Counted from the stretch's first letter, positions 1 through 6,337 are shown. The stretch: 7,387 bases of DNA from an uncultured Prevotella sp. (GCA_900557405.1 USSF01000081.1:1-7387); one strand, 5' to 3'. Notes: a model not told the origin generated them from the sequence alone. Translations and numbers: made by a program.

Positions 1-12
1 GCATCTCAGCAT

Positions 13-35
13 AACAATCAAGCAAGCTTGTTGTT
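13..35. repeat. Imperfect inverted repeat upstream of the nuclease gene
   Basis: AACAA (13-17) and CAAG (19-22) pair with CTTG (27-30) and TTGTT (31-35), with T18 bulged and a four-base CAAG loop. The structure lies where the -33 region of the nuclease promoter would fall. It could therefore be a regulator site, or the remains of a terminator from a gene left of the window, although no T-run follows it. It is short and could be chance. Confidence 0.3.
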
Positions 36-57
36 CTGCCTTCGATTTGCATTATAA

Positions 58-65
58 TAGTTTTG
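58..65 (+). promoter_or_regulatory. Bacteroidota-type -7 box for the nuclease gene
   Basis: TAGTTTTG matches the Bacteroidota -7 consensus TAnnTTTG exactly. No exact TTTG -33 element stands 19-21 bases upstream; only a T-rich stretch around 28-37 does. Transcription would start about 3-7 bases after the G at 65, that is at or just inside the ATG at 69. The message would then be leaderless, unless a more distant promoter is used. Confidence 0.45.
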
Positions 66-68
66 TCT

Positions 69-980
69 ATGGAAGAGAGATACTTAAATCCGCATACAGA
101 CTTTGGTTTCAAAAGGCTTTTTGGATCGGAGTTCAATAAGGAACTGCTTATCAGTTTCCTTAATGCCATGTTTCTTGGAAAACAGAATGTGAAAGATGTC
201 ACTTATCTTAATTCAGAGCAGATAGGTGACCGTTCTGATGCCCGACGTGCAATATTCGACGTATATTGTGAAAATCAGGAAGGGGAAAAGTTCATTGTTG
301 AAATGCAGAACGTTTATCAGGAATTCTTCAAGGACAGGACTATATATTATTCCACTTTTCCTATCCGTGAGCAGGCACAACGTGGACGGAACTGGGATTT
401 CAAGCTCAAGGCGGTTTACACCATAGGACTATTGAACTTCAATTTTGCAGAAGGACTTGATGAGGCCAGGCATTGGCATCATGAGGTGAAACTTATGGAG
501 GTTGACACAAAGAAGGTGTTCTATGACAAACTGACTTATTTCTATGTGGAGATTCCCAAGTTCGACAAGACGGAGGATGAACTGGTTACGATGTACGACA
601 AATGGATGTATGTGTTGAAGAACCTGTCGAATCTCATGAGTCGTCCGGCTGCTTTGCAGGAAAGGGTCTTTACCCGTCTGTTTGAACAAGCGGAAATCTC
701 CAAATTCAATCCTCAGGAACTTATGCAATATGAAGACAGCGTGAATGCCTACCGTGATATCGTGAATGCTATAAACACAGCCAAGAAGGACAGTTTTGCG
801 GAAGGTGTTGCAAAGGGCATCGCGGAAGGTGTTGCAAAGGGCATCGCGGAAGGTGTTGCAAAGGGCATCGAGCAACGCAACGTTGAGATAGCGAGGAAAA
901 TGCTTGGAAAAGGCATGACGCCTGAGGAAGTTGCCGACATGACGGGACTGTCAATTGCAGACGTTGACGGCTTGGAATAG
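69..980 (+). CDS. Rpn-family PD-(D/E)XK nuclease / putative transposase
   Basis: This 303-residue protein belongs to the PD-(D/E)XK nuclease family often labelled 'Rpn family recombination-promoting nuclease/putative transposase'. The N-terminus shows the family signature LNPHTDFGFKRLFG (residues 6-19). The nuclease core is visible as D64 followed by E78-M-Q80 (the D...ExQ form of the motif), and the conserved YYSTFPIREQ segment lies at 93-102. The C-terminal third (about 219-303) is a separate, repeat-containing helical part ending in MTPEEVADMTGLS (283-295), typical of the family. E. coli relatives are DNA endonucleases with roles in recombination and phage defence, but function here is inferred. 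An in-frame TTG lies two codons upstream at 63. The ATG at 69 was chosen because it is canonical and sits directly before the conserved N-terminus. The gene is convergent with porT and AT-rich compared with its neighbours, which suggests separate acquisition. Confidence 0.88.
   Translation: MEERYLNPHTDFGFKRLFGSEFNKELLISFLNAMFLGKQNVKDVTYLNSEQIGDRSDARRAIFDVYCENQEGEKFIVEMQNVYQEFFKDRTIYYSTFPIREQAQRGRNWDFKLKAVYTIGLLNFNFAEGLDEARHWHHEVKLMEVDTKKVFYDKLTYFYVEIPKFDKTEDELVTMYDKWMYVLKNLSNLMSRPAALQERVFTRLFEQAEISKFNPQELMQYEDSVNAYRDIVNAINTAKKDSFAEGVAKGIAEGVAKGIAEGVAKGIEQRNVEIARKMLGKGMTPEEVADMTGLSIADVDGLE
653..684 (+). promoter_or_regulatory. Possible internal promoter within the nuclease gene
   Basis: TTTG (653-656), a 20-base spacer and TCTGTTTG (677-684) match the Bacteroidota promoter pattern with one mismatch (C for A in the -7 box). 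Transcription from here would begin near 687-691, about 35 bases before the in-frame ATG at 723. The motif is short and could arise by chance in coding DNA. It is listed because its position fits expression of a separate C-terminal protein. Confidence 0.25.
723..980 (+). other. Possible gene-within-gene: C-terminal 'RpnS-like' small protein
   Basis: The in-frame ATG at 723 (M219 of the nuclease) would yield an 85-residue protein containing only the C-terminal domain and the repeats, without any catalytic residue. It is preceded by AGGA (716-719) at a usable Shine-Dalgarno distance and by the possible promoter at 653-684. In E. coli, Rpn genes are known to encode such an internal small protein, which restrains the full-length toxic nuclease. 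Whether this occurs here is inference. A second in-frame ATG at 900 would give only 26 residues and is less convincing. Confidence 0.3.
798..869 (+). repeat. Three perfect 24-bp tandem repeats inside the nuclease gene
   Basis: Units at 798-821, 822-845 and 846-869 are identical at the base level. Each encodes the octapeptide AEGVAKGI (residues 244-267). Because the unit is a multiple of three, gain or loss of copies would change the length of the C-terminal domain without shifting the frame. Perfect DNA identity, not just protein similarity, points to recent duplication by slippage or recombination. Confidence 0.95.
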
Positions 981-1091
981 AAGGGCCGACTTTTTCCTTA
1001 GCGGAACGTGATTGTTTCCAAAACAAAACAATATTATTCTCCAATCATTGCATGATTTCTTCCCGCTACAAAAGACTTATAAACCACATGA
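981..1091. other. Convergent intergenic region, no clear terminator
   Basis: The nuclease and porT genes meet tail to tail here. Two weak stems are visible: ATTGTTT (1011-1017) with AAACAAT (1026-1032), and AATCAT (1043-1048) with ATGATT (1052-1057). Neither is GC-rich nor followed by a convincing T-run in either direction, so a rho-independent terminator cannot be claimed. Confidence 0.4.
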
Positions 1092-1844
1092 TTATTCAAA
1101 ATAGAAGGTCAGGGCGATGATTTTGCTGCGTGCTTCCTTCACGCTGTTGGCATACATATATCGGTCTGCCATGCTTGTGTCCTTGAAGCGGTTGGCGTGC
1201 TTCGTGTCGAGGCAGTTGGTCAGTCCGTAACAGAACTTCAATTCCGGACGGAGCTTGAAGAAAGGAAGATAGAAATCGCACCCGAGACCCACCTCAAGGA
1301 ATACGTCGCCGCGGTTCAGCTTTATGTAGTCGTTGGTGTTTCCCGAGAGATTGAGCATGGGGTTGATGCCCGCCATGAGATAGGGGCGGTGGTTGTTGAA
1401 GCGCGGAGCGCTGAATATCAGGTCGGCGGCAGTGGAGATGTAGATAGTCTTCATCTGCTGTGTCTGCGTGATGTTCTCGCCGTTGCCGGTCTTGTCGGTT
1501 AGGTTCATGAAGCGGATGTTCCTCGTTCCGAAATACATAGCCGGTGCAAGGCGGAAGGCGAAGTGCGTGCCAAGGCGGAACTCGCCCAGCACACCCACTG
1601 TGAAGCCGGCGTCCCACGTGTCCTGGTCGGCGGTGATGACCTTCTCCACAGTGCCGTTGTCGGTCGTCACCATCTGCGGACCGATGTTCGTAAGTTCCAT
1701 GTCCTGCAGGTGCGTGCCCACCATTACGCCGAAATGGAACGGACGCAGATCCGTGTACGGACGGTTCTGCACCTGTGTGTCCTGTGCCGAAGCGCCTGCG
1801 GCAGCCACGACGAACATCAATATGAACAGTATTCTTCTTGCCAT
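1092..1844 (-). CDS. porT: PorT-family outer-membrane protein of the type IX secretion system
   Basis: This 250-residue exported protein resembles PorT/SprT (outer-membrane beta-barrel family). PorT is needed in Porphyromonas gingivalis for secretion by the type IX system, which exports cargo carrying a conserved C-terminal domain. A signal peptide is clear (positively charged start, hydrophobic 4-17, likely cut after ASA at 18-20). Next come NRPYTDLRPFHFG (27-39) and alternating amphipathic strands, and the chain ends in the strand ALTFYFE (244-250), as expected for a barrel. Length fits the family. Longer in-frame starts exist at 1865 and 1916. The ATG at 1844 was chosen because it gives a compact signal peptide and has AAGGA a few bases upstream. 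The SDR gene ends 162 bases upstream on the same strand. No -7 box was found in that gap, so co-transcription is possible. A generic porin-like barrel is the alternative. Confidence 0.78.
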   Translation of the reverse strand: MARRILFILMFVVAAAGASAQDTQVQNRPYTDLRPFHFGVMVGTHLQDMELTNIGPQMVTTDNGTVEKVITADQDTWDAGFTVGVLGEFRLGTHFAFRLAPAMYFGTRNIRFMNLTDKTGNGENITQTQQMKTIYISTAADLIFSAPRFNNHRPYLMAGINPMLNLSGNTNDYIKLNRGDVFLEVGLGCDFYLPFFKLRPELKFCYGLTNCLDTKHANRFKDTSMADRYMYANSVKEARSKIIALTFYFE

Positions 1845-1932
1845 TATATCCTTACTATGCTTCATTATCCTATATATAACGGCGTTTACCTCTTGATATT
1901 GTGTCGCCGCGGACAATCTTTTCTTCTATGAT

Positions 1933-1957
1933 GCTATAGTCCTTGTTGTGCTATAGC
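1933..1957. repeat. Inverted repeat in the porT leader
   Basis: GCTATAG (1933-1939) and CTATAGC (1951-1957) form perfect 7-bp arms around an 11-base loop. It lies between the SDR gene and porT, about 90 bases before the porT start. No T-run follows on the minus strand, so it does not look like a terminator. It could be a regulator site, a leader hairpin, or chance. Confidence 0.4.
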
Positions 1958-2006
1958 CCTGATTCCAAAAACTTCTTTGCCGTAATGGGGCTTCCTCCTG
2001 TTGCCT

Positions 2007-3020
2007 TTATTGCCTTTCTTCCTCAACCATTGCAGCCAACTTCTCCTGCCAGCCGCCGCTGATGGTCCAGCCCAGCGACTGCAGCTTCGTGGTGTCGAAC
2101 ACGGCATGGCTGATGTTGGTGAACGATTTACGCTCCGCATCCGACGGGTTGCTGAATACCACCTTCCTGCCTTCTGCTCCGGCTATTGTCTCGGCAAGCT
2201 GGCGTATGGTGAATGTGGAGTTGGGGTCGGCTATGTTGTAGGCATTGCAGCTCTCGCCCTTGAGCAGGACGAAGAGTATAGCCCTGGCACAGTCCACCAC
2301 ATAGCACCACGACCGCATCTGCATGCCGTCGCTCTTCATCACGATGTCTTCGCCGCGCAGCACGTTGCGCACGAACTGGCAGAACACCCTGTTGTCGCTC
2401 TCCGTGAAATGCGGCCCATACGTGTGGCAGGGCCTTGCGATTACCGTGTCCGTGCTGTATTCAGCGGCATAGGAAACGCACATCGTTTCGGCGGCACGCT
2501 TCGATGATGGGTAGCATGCCCTCGGCGTGGTGCAGTCGAGATGTCCGCAGTCAGTCTCCGAAAACGTGCGGTTGCCCTCGCCGTATATCTCTCCGGTGGA
2601 GACATACAGCAGGCGGCGCATGCCGTGCGTCCTGCCGTATTCCATGAGATTGGCCACACCGTATATGTTTGCCTTCATCACTTCCACCGGACTGTTCTGG
2701 AAGAATGCCGGACTGGCGTTGCTCGCCGCATGGATGATATAATGGAATTCGGTGTCGGAATGCGGTTCCCTGCATACGTCGTATTGCAGAAAATGGAACG
2801 AGGCGTCTCCGGCATATCTGCTGAAGCGCGCCATAGCCCTTTGCTCGTTCCTTCCCGCTGCATACACATGATAGTCGTGTTTGCGGCTCATGAGTATCTC
2901 CACGATGCAGCCGCCGATGAGTCCGGTGGCTCCGGTGACGAGGATGTTGCATCCCTGCAGCTTCTCCCACGGCAGGTCCACTTCCGCCGCGGCAATAATA
3001 TCGGCTTGGTATCTTGTCAT
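2007..3020 (-). CDS. Extended-SDR NAD-dependent epimerase/dehydratase
   Basis: This 337-residue cytoplasmic enzyme is an extended short-chain dehydrogenase of the sugar-nucleotide epimerase/dehydratase type. The NAD-binding Rossmann motif is GATGLIG (30-36: G30, G33, G36). The acidic end of beta-strand segments, HAAS (97-100), STGEIYG (141-147) and the catalytic YPSSK (Y170, K174) are all in the expected order. The C-terminal half carries YNIADPNSTFTI (261-272), typical of the substrate-binding lobe. The family includes UDP-glucuronate decarboxylases, 4-epimerases and 4,6-dehydratases; the exact substrate cannot be read from sequence. It lies 19 bases downstream of the cytidylyltransferase gene and is surely in one operon with it, so it probably makes or modifies the sugar or alditol used in the same pathway. 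The start ATG has no Shine-Dalgarno site, as often in this phylum. Confidence 0.85.
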   Translation of the reverse strand: MTRYQADIIAAAEVDLPWEKLQGCNILVTGATGLIGGCIVEILMSRKHDYHVYAAGRNEQRAMARFSRYAGDASFHFLQYDVCREPHSDTEFHYIIHAASNASPAFFQNSPVEVMKANIYGVANLMEYGRTHGMRRLLYVSTGEIYGEGNRTFSETDCGHLDCTTPRACYPSSKRAAETMCVSYAAEYSTDTVIARPCHTYGPHFTESDNRVFCQFVRNVLRGEDIVMKSDGMQMRSWCYVVDCARAILFVLLKGESCNAYNIADPNSTFTIRQLAETIAGAEGRKVVFSNPSDAERKSFTNISHAVFDTTKLQSLGWTISGGWQEKLAAMVEEERQ

Positions 3021-3039
3021 ATATATAACTGTTCCTGTT

Positions 3040-3756
3040 CTATTTCAGCCACGACTCCTTTTCCACGTGCATCAGTGCCTTCAGAATCTCCAGGTCTTCG
3101 ATTGTCGTCACCTTGATGTTCTTCTCCGAACCGGGCACGATGTGCATTTCGCGTCCGCCCAGCTCAGCCATCAGCGTGCATGAAGCCACGGAGTTTGTTA
3201 TTCCCTTCTCCTTCGCCTCCTCATGTGCGGCGATGAGGTTGTGCAGACGGAAGGTCTGCGGCGTCTGTGTCCTTATCAGCTTGTCTCTCGGGATACTTGT
3301 GGTGGTGGAGAATCCGTCCTCACTTTCGAGGATTGCCTCGCGGCATTTGATTCCCGTTATGGCATAGCCGTATTTCTTGCAGATGGCTATGTTGGAGGAT
3401 ATTATGTCCTGCGAGAGCAGCGGGCGCACGGCATCGTGCACGAGTACGAGGTCTTCATCGTCGATTCCGGCATCCTTTAGTCCGTAGATGCCGTTGTGGA
3501 TGGACTCCTGTCCGTTGCCGCCTCCGTTGAATATCCATTTCAGCTTCGTCACTGAGAACTGGTTGGCATACGACTGCAATACGGTCTGCCATCCGTCGAG
3601 ACACACCACGGCGATGCCGTCGATGTCGGGGTGCCGTTGGAAGGCGAGCAGCGTGTGGATGATTATGGGGCAGTTGTCCACGTGCATGAACTGTTTCGGG
3701 ATATCCTGTCCCATTCTGTTGCCGGAGCCTCCGGCTATGATAAGAGCATAATTCAT
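3040..3756 (-). CDS. IspD/TarI-like cytidylyltransferase (CDP-alditol type likely)
   Basis: This 238-residue enzyme belongs to the IspD/TarI family, which joins a phosphorylated substrate to CMP using CTP. Seen in order are the nucleotide-binding AGGSGNRMG (8-16), PKQF (20-23), the metal-binding HDAVRP (107-112), the QTPQTF segment (164-169) and NIKVTTIEDLEI (213-224). IspD of isoprenoid synthesis and TarI (ribitol-5-phosphate) share this layout. HDAVRP and QTPQTF are closer to the TarI/ISPD branch as I know it, and the LicD and SDR neighbours argue strongly for a CDP-alditol or similar activated phosphate rather than isoprenoid synthesis. The exact substrate is unknown. AAGGA lies shortly before the ATG. 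There is a 56-base gap from the LicD gene and 19 bases to the SDR gene, which fits one transcript. Automated pipelines may name this ispD. Confidence 0.85.
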   Translation of the reverse strand: MNYALIIAGGSGNRMGQDIPKQFMHVDNCPIIIHTLLAFQRHPDIDGIAVVCLDGWQTVLQSYANQFSVTKLKWIFNGGGNGQESIHNGIYGLKDAGIDDEDLVLVHDAVRPLLSQDIISSNIAICKKYGYAITGIKCREAILESEDGFSTTTSIPRDKLIRTQTPQTFRLHNLIAAHEEAKEKGITNSVASCTLMAELGGREMHIVPGSEKNIKVTTIEDLEILKALMHVEKESWLK

Positions 3757-3812
3757 AGTCCTTATATTTTGGATTTTATATTCTTCGTGATTCCTGATGG
3801 AGTGGGGCAGTG

Positions 3813-4694
3813 TCAGATTCTGAAGTCCACCTTCCCCCTGATTTCCTCTCTCGTCTCCTTCTTGTGTATGTTGAGATATGCGCGGTTATGCTTCTCTATG
3901 CGCTGCTCCACTGGCGGGAACTGCATGTAGTCGTTGAAGAAATGGCGCAGATACTCGTCGTAGTTCTCGGGGAGCAACACCGTGGTGTCCTCGAACGGGA
4001 ACTCCTTGCCGCTGCCGAGCCATGCCTTTGGGAATACCTCGCGGTGGCCGTATGATCCGGTGTATACCTGCACGTTCTTCGCCTTGTCGTAGTCGTACAG
4101 ATGGCTCAGCCGGTCCATCTGCTGTATGAGTCTGCGGCGTATCGCCTTGCGGAAGAAGAAGGCCGCCGTCTTTATGGCGAAGCGCCCCCATTCCTTCCTC
4201 TTGCCCAGCAGCGAGATGTATTCAGAGAACGAGTTGTGGGTGGAGATGGCGTTGAGTCGGTTGATGATTTTTGTGTATCTGTCCTTCAGCGCCCACGCCT
4301 TCTCGGTGTCGTCGTCGGTGGCGTCGAGCGGGAAGATGTCCACATACAGTCCGATGACGCACGGAATGTGGCGGTCTTCGATCAGTGTGGTGTTCTTGTT
4401 TGAAATCTTCGAGAAATACAGCGGGTATGTGTCGTCGCCGTACGGCGTGATAAGTTCATACTTGCCCAGGTCTGCCGTTTCGGCAATCTCCAGCAGACGG
4501 TCGTAGTCGGGGCGCGGCATGATTACGTCGATGTCGTCGTCCCATGGTATGATGCCATGATGGCGCACAGCCCCTATCGCCGTGCCTGCACAGCAATAAT
4601 ATCTCAGCCCGTATTCGTCGCATATCCTGATAAAAGCCTTCAGGATGTCGAGAATCGTGGCGTTCCACTCTGTCTTTATGTTCTTTATGTCCAT
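3813..4694 (-). CDS. LicD-family phosphotransferase
   Basis: This 293-residue protein is a LicD-superfamily enzyme. Members transfer phosphocholine or alditol phosphate from a CDP donor to a glycan, and the human relatives fukutin and FKRP transfer ribitol phosphate from CDP-ribitol. The hallmark is GTAIGAVRHHGIIPWDDDID (37-56), with the metal-binding acidic cluster W51-DDDID. VDIFPLDA (118-125) and the C-terminal block FNDYMQFPPVEQR (253-265) also match the family. No signal peptide or membrane segment is apparent. The open frame extends to a TTG at 4733, but that TTG is part of the promoter -33 element and the promoter lies inside the extension. ATG 4694, the first ATG and close to the domain start, is therefore the better start. 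This is the first gene of the operon with the cytidylyltransferase and the SDR, so CDP-linked donor supply is inferred. The choice between choline and alditol is not settled by sequence; no choline uptake or kinase gene is in view. Confidence 0.88.
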   Translation of the reverse strand: MDIKNIKTEWNATILDILKAFIRICDEYGLRYYCCAGTAIGAVRHHGIIPWDDDIDVIMPRPDYDRLLEIAETADLGKYELITPYGDDTYPLYFSKISNKNTTLIEDRHIPCVIGLYVDIFPLDATDDDTEKAWALKDRYTKIINRLNAISTHNSFSEYISLLGKRKEWGRFAIKTAAFFFRKAIRRRLIQQMDRLSHLYDYDKAKNVQVYTGSYGHREVFPKAWLGSGKEFPFEDTTVLLPENYDEYLRHFFNDYMQFPPVEQRIEKHNRAYLNIHKKETREEIRGKVDFRI

Positions 4695-4703
4695 ATCTGA
4701 AGG

Positions 4704-4734
4704 CAAAGGTAATGCAAATTCCGTGTTGTTCAAA
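4704..4734 (-). promoter_or_regulatory. Promoter of the LicD-cytidylyltransferase-SDR operon
   Basis: On the minus strand, TTTG (4734-4731), a 19-base spacer and TACCTTTG (4711-4704) match the Bacteroidota housekeeping promoter consensus perfectly. The start of transcription would be near 4697-4701, only about 3-7 bases before the ATG at 4694. The mRNA would be leaderless or nearly so. This promoter also decides the start codon of the LicD gene. Confidence 0.75.
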
Positions 4735-4751
4735 AATAAAACAGCCTTTTA

Positions 4752-4783
4752 TTTCGGCTCTTGCCCCGATAATTGTAAATTTG
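4752..4783 (+). promoter_or_regulatory. Promoter of the flippase gene
   Basis: TTTC (4752-4755), a 20-base spacer and TAAATTTG (4776-4783) match the Bacteroidota consensus with one mismatch in the -33 box and a perfect -7 box. The transcript would begin near 4786-4790, leaving a leader of about 16-20 bases. The element stands back to back with the LicD-operon promoter, the two -33 boxes being 17 bases apart. Confidence 0.7.
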
Positions 4784-4805
4784 CACAAAGTTTAAGCATT
4801 AAGGC

Positions 4806-6242
4806 ATGGAATCATTAAAGGAAAAGACAGCCAAGGGCCTCTTTTGGGGAGCGCTCAACAGCGGTACGATGCAGATACTCAACCTCATCTTCGGCATAGT
4901 GCTCGCCAAGCAGCTCTCGCCTGGCGACTACGGCATCGTGGGCGTGCTGACAATCTTCTCGCTCATAGCCGGAAACCTGCAGAGCAGCGGCTTCACCCAG
5001 GGGCTGACCAACATAAAGCAGCCCACGGCCAACGACTACAACGCCGTGTTCTGGTTCAACGTCATCGTGAGCGCCCTCATCTACGTGGTGCTCTTCTTTG
5101 CGGCGCCCCTCATCGCCTGGTATTTCCACACTCCGGAGCTGACCCGCCTCTCGCGCTTCGTCTTCCTCGGCTTCTTCATCTCCGCCTTCGGCATCGCCCA
5201 CAATGCCTATATGTTCAAGAACATCATGGCCAAGGAACGCACCATCACGGGCTTCGTCTCCCTCGTCGTGTCAGGCCTCTGCGGCATCACGCTCGCCTGC
5301 AACGGCATGGCATACTGGAGTCTGGCATGGCAGTCGGTGCTGTTCGTGCTGATGCAGAACGTATGCCGCTACTATTACACCTACGACAAATGGCGCCCGT
5401 CACTGCACGTTGACTTCTCGCCGATACGCCGTATGTTCTCGTTCAGCGTCAAGATACTCGTCACTTCAATCATCAACACCATCAACAGCAACGTGCTCAC
5501 GTTTATCATCGGCCACAAGTTCCCCATGGCAGCCGTGGGCAATTTCACCCAGGCAAATAAGTGGAACACGATGGCATACAGTACGATAACGGGCACGATA
5601 GAACAGGTGGCGCAGCCCGTGCTGGCACAGATTGCCGACGACAACGAACGCGAGCGCCGCGTGTTCCGCAAGCTGATGCGCTTCACGGCCTTCTTCTCCT
5701 TCCCTGCGCTCTTCGGCCTCTCGCTCGTCTCTCGCGAGTTCATCCTCATCACCATCGGCATGAAATGGATAGAGTGCGTACCGCTCCTCCAGGTCTTGTG
5801 TATCGGCGGAGCCTTCTTCGCCTTCAATACGATGTACCAGCAGCTGGCGATAAGCAGCGGGCGGTCAGACATATACATGTGGTGCAACATCTTCCAGATA
5901 GCACTCCAGATAGCCCTCATCCTGCTCACCTGCAGCCGGGGGATATATTTCATGGTCGTGGCATACACCGTGTTCTCCATCCTGTGGCTCGGCGTCTGGC
6001 AGTATCAGGCCCATCGCATCATTGGCATACGCCTGCGCGAGGTGCTTGCCGACACGATGCCCTTCATGCTCTCGGCGGCAGCCGTGATGGCGGCCACGTA
6101 TTTCCTCACCAAGCCCGTAGGCAGCATCTGGATTCTCTTCCCCCTGCGCATCGCCATCGCCGCCGCGCTGTATCTCGCTATAATGAAGATTGCCAATGTG
6201 GAGATACTCAACGAATGCCTGCGCTTCGTGAGGAAGAAATAG
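4806..6242 (+). CDS. Wzx-like polysaccharide flippase (MOP superfamily)
   Basis: This 478-residue membrane protein is an oligosaccharide/polysaccharide flippase of the Wzx/PST type, which moves lipid-linked glycan units across the inner membrane. The start LKEKTAKGLFWGALNSGTMQ (4-23) and the following LAKQLSPGDYGIVGVLTIFS region are characteristic. About a dozen hydrophobic segments spread over the whole chain, broken by short charged loops, and the length fits the family. AQPVLAQIADD (268-278) lies in the conserved central loop. The ATG at 4806 follows AAGG by one base; the next upstream sequence is promoter. It is divergent from the LicD operon and probably exports the glycan modified by those enzymes, but no glycosyltransferase or polymerase is in the window, so the pathway is incomplete here. 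The coding sequence is strongly GC-rich, with many C/G third positions, which creates long meaningless frames. Confidence 0.9.
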   Translation: MESLKEKTAKGLFWGALNSGTMQILNLIFGIVLAKQLSPGDYGIVGVLTIFSLIAGNLQSSGFTQGLTNIKQPTANDYNAVFWFNVIVSALIYVVLFFAAPLIAWYFHTPELTRLSRFVFLGFFISAFGIAHNAYMFKNIMAKERTITGFVSLVVSGLCGITLACNGMAYWSLAWQSVLFVLMQNVCRYYYTYDKWRPSLHVDFSPIRRMFSFSVKILVTSIINTINSNVLTFIIGHKFPMAAVGNFTQANKWNTMAYSTITGTIEQVAQPVLAQIADDNERERRVFRKLMRFTAFFSFPALFGLSLVSREFILITIGMKWIECVPLLQVLCIGGAFFAFNTMYQQLAISSGRSDIYMWCNIFQIALQIALILLTCSRGIYFMVVAYTVFSILWLGVWQYQAHRIIGIRLREVLADTMPFMLSAAAVMAATYFLTKPVGSIWILFPLRIAIAAALYLAIMKIANVEILNECLRFVRKK

Positions 6243-6287
6243 AAGGTATGGTCCTCTGAAGGCTATTTAACCCAAGTTCTTGATTTG

Positions 6288-6337
6288 AAAAAAACACCCG
6301 GCTCTTTGGGATGATTCTTCATCTGCAAAGAGCCGGG
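6288..6337 (-). terminator. Rho-independent terminator of the small secreted-protein gene
   Basis: CCCGGCTCTTTG (6297-6308) and CAAAGAGCCGGG (6326-6337) form a perfect 12-bp stem. It is extended inside by GATGA (6310-6314) with TCATC (6319-6323) around a TTCT loop. On the minus strand the stem is followed by a run of seven T (plus-strand A-run 6288-6294). It therefore terminates the gene ending at 6398, 60 bases upstream in that direction. The + side lacks a comparable T-run, so it is a weaker stop for the flippase transcript. Confidence 0.92.

Noticed and set aside
798..869. CRISPR-like or minisatellite array
   Set aside because: The units are contiguous, have no spacers and are in frame within a coding sequence.
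429..875. Minus-strand frame of 148 residues inside the nuclease gene, with repeats
   Set aside because: Its repetitive N-terminus is just the reverse reading of the 24-bp tandem repeats, and the sense strand has a clear protein family.
1011..1057. Terminator between the convergent genes
   Set aside because: The two stems are only 6-7 bp and AT-rich, and no T-run follows in either direction.
1845..1916. N-terminal extension of PorT to the start at 1916
   Set aside because: It would bury the signal peptide 24 residues inside the protein. The ATG at 1844 gives a normal signal peptide and has a ribosome-binding-like AAGGA.
2541..3116. 191-residue + strand frame antisense to the SDR gene
   Set aside because: It is a shadow of a clear SDR enzyme, with no domain and no promoter. 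Similar antisense frames over porT (1468-1896 and 1563-1931) were rejected for the same reason.
3040..3756. Housekeeping IspD of isoprenoid synthesis
   Set aside because: The fold is shared, but the operon partners (LicD and an extended SDR) and the TarI-like HDAVRP and QTPQTF segments point to an alditol-type donor. It is not excluded without a genome check.
4695..4733. N-terminal extension of the LicD protein to TTG 4733
   Set aside because: The TTG is part of a perfect promoter -33 element and the -7 box lies within the extension, so the extension would not be transcribed from this promoter.
4844..6259. Two long + frames (4844-5413 and 5561-6259) overlapping the flippase in the same alternative frame
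   Set aside because: Their translations are rich in Arg, His and Pro without recognisable domains. They follow from the high third-position GC of the flippase gene, which has a clear family match.
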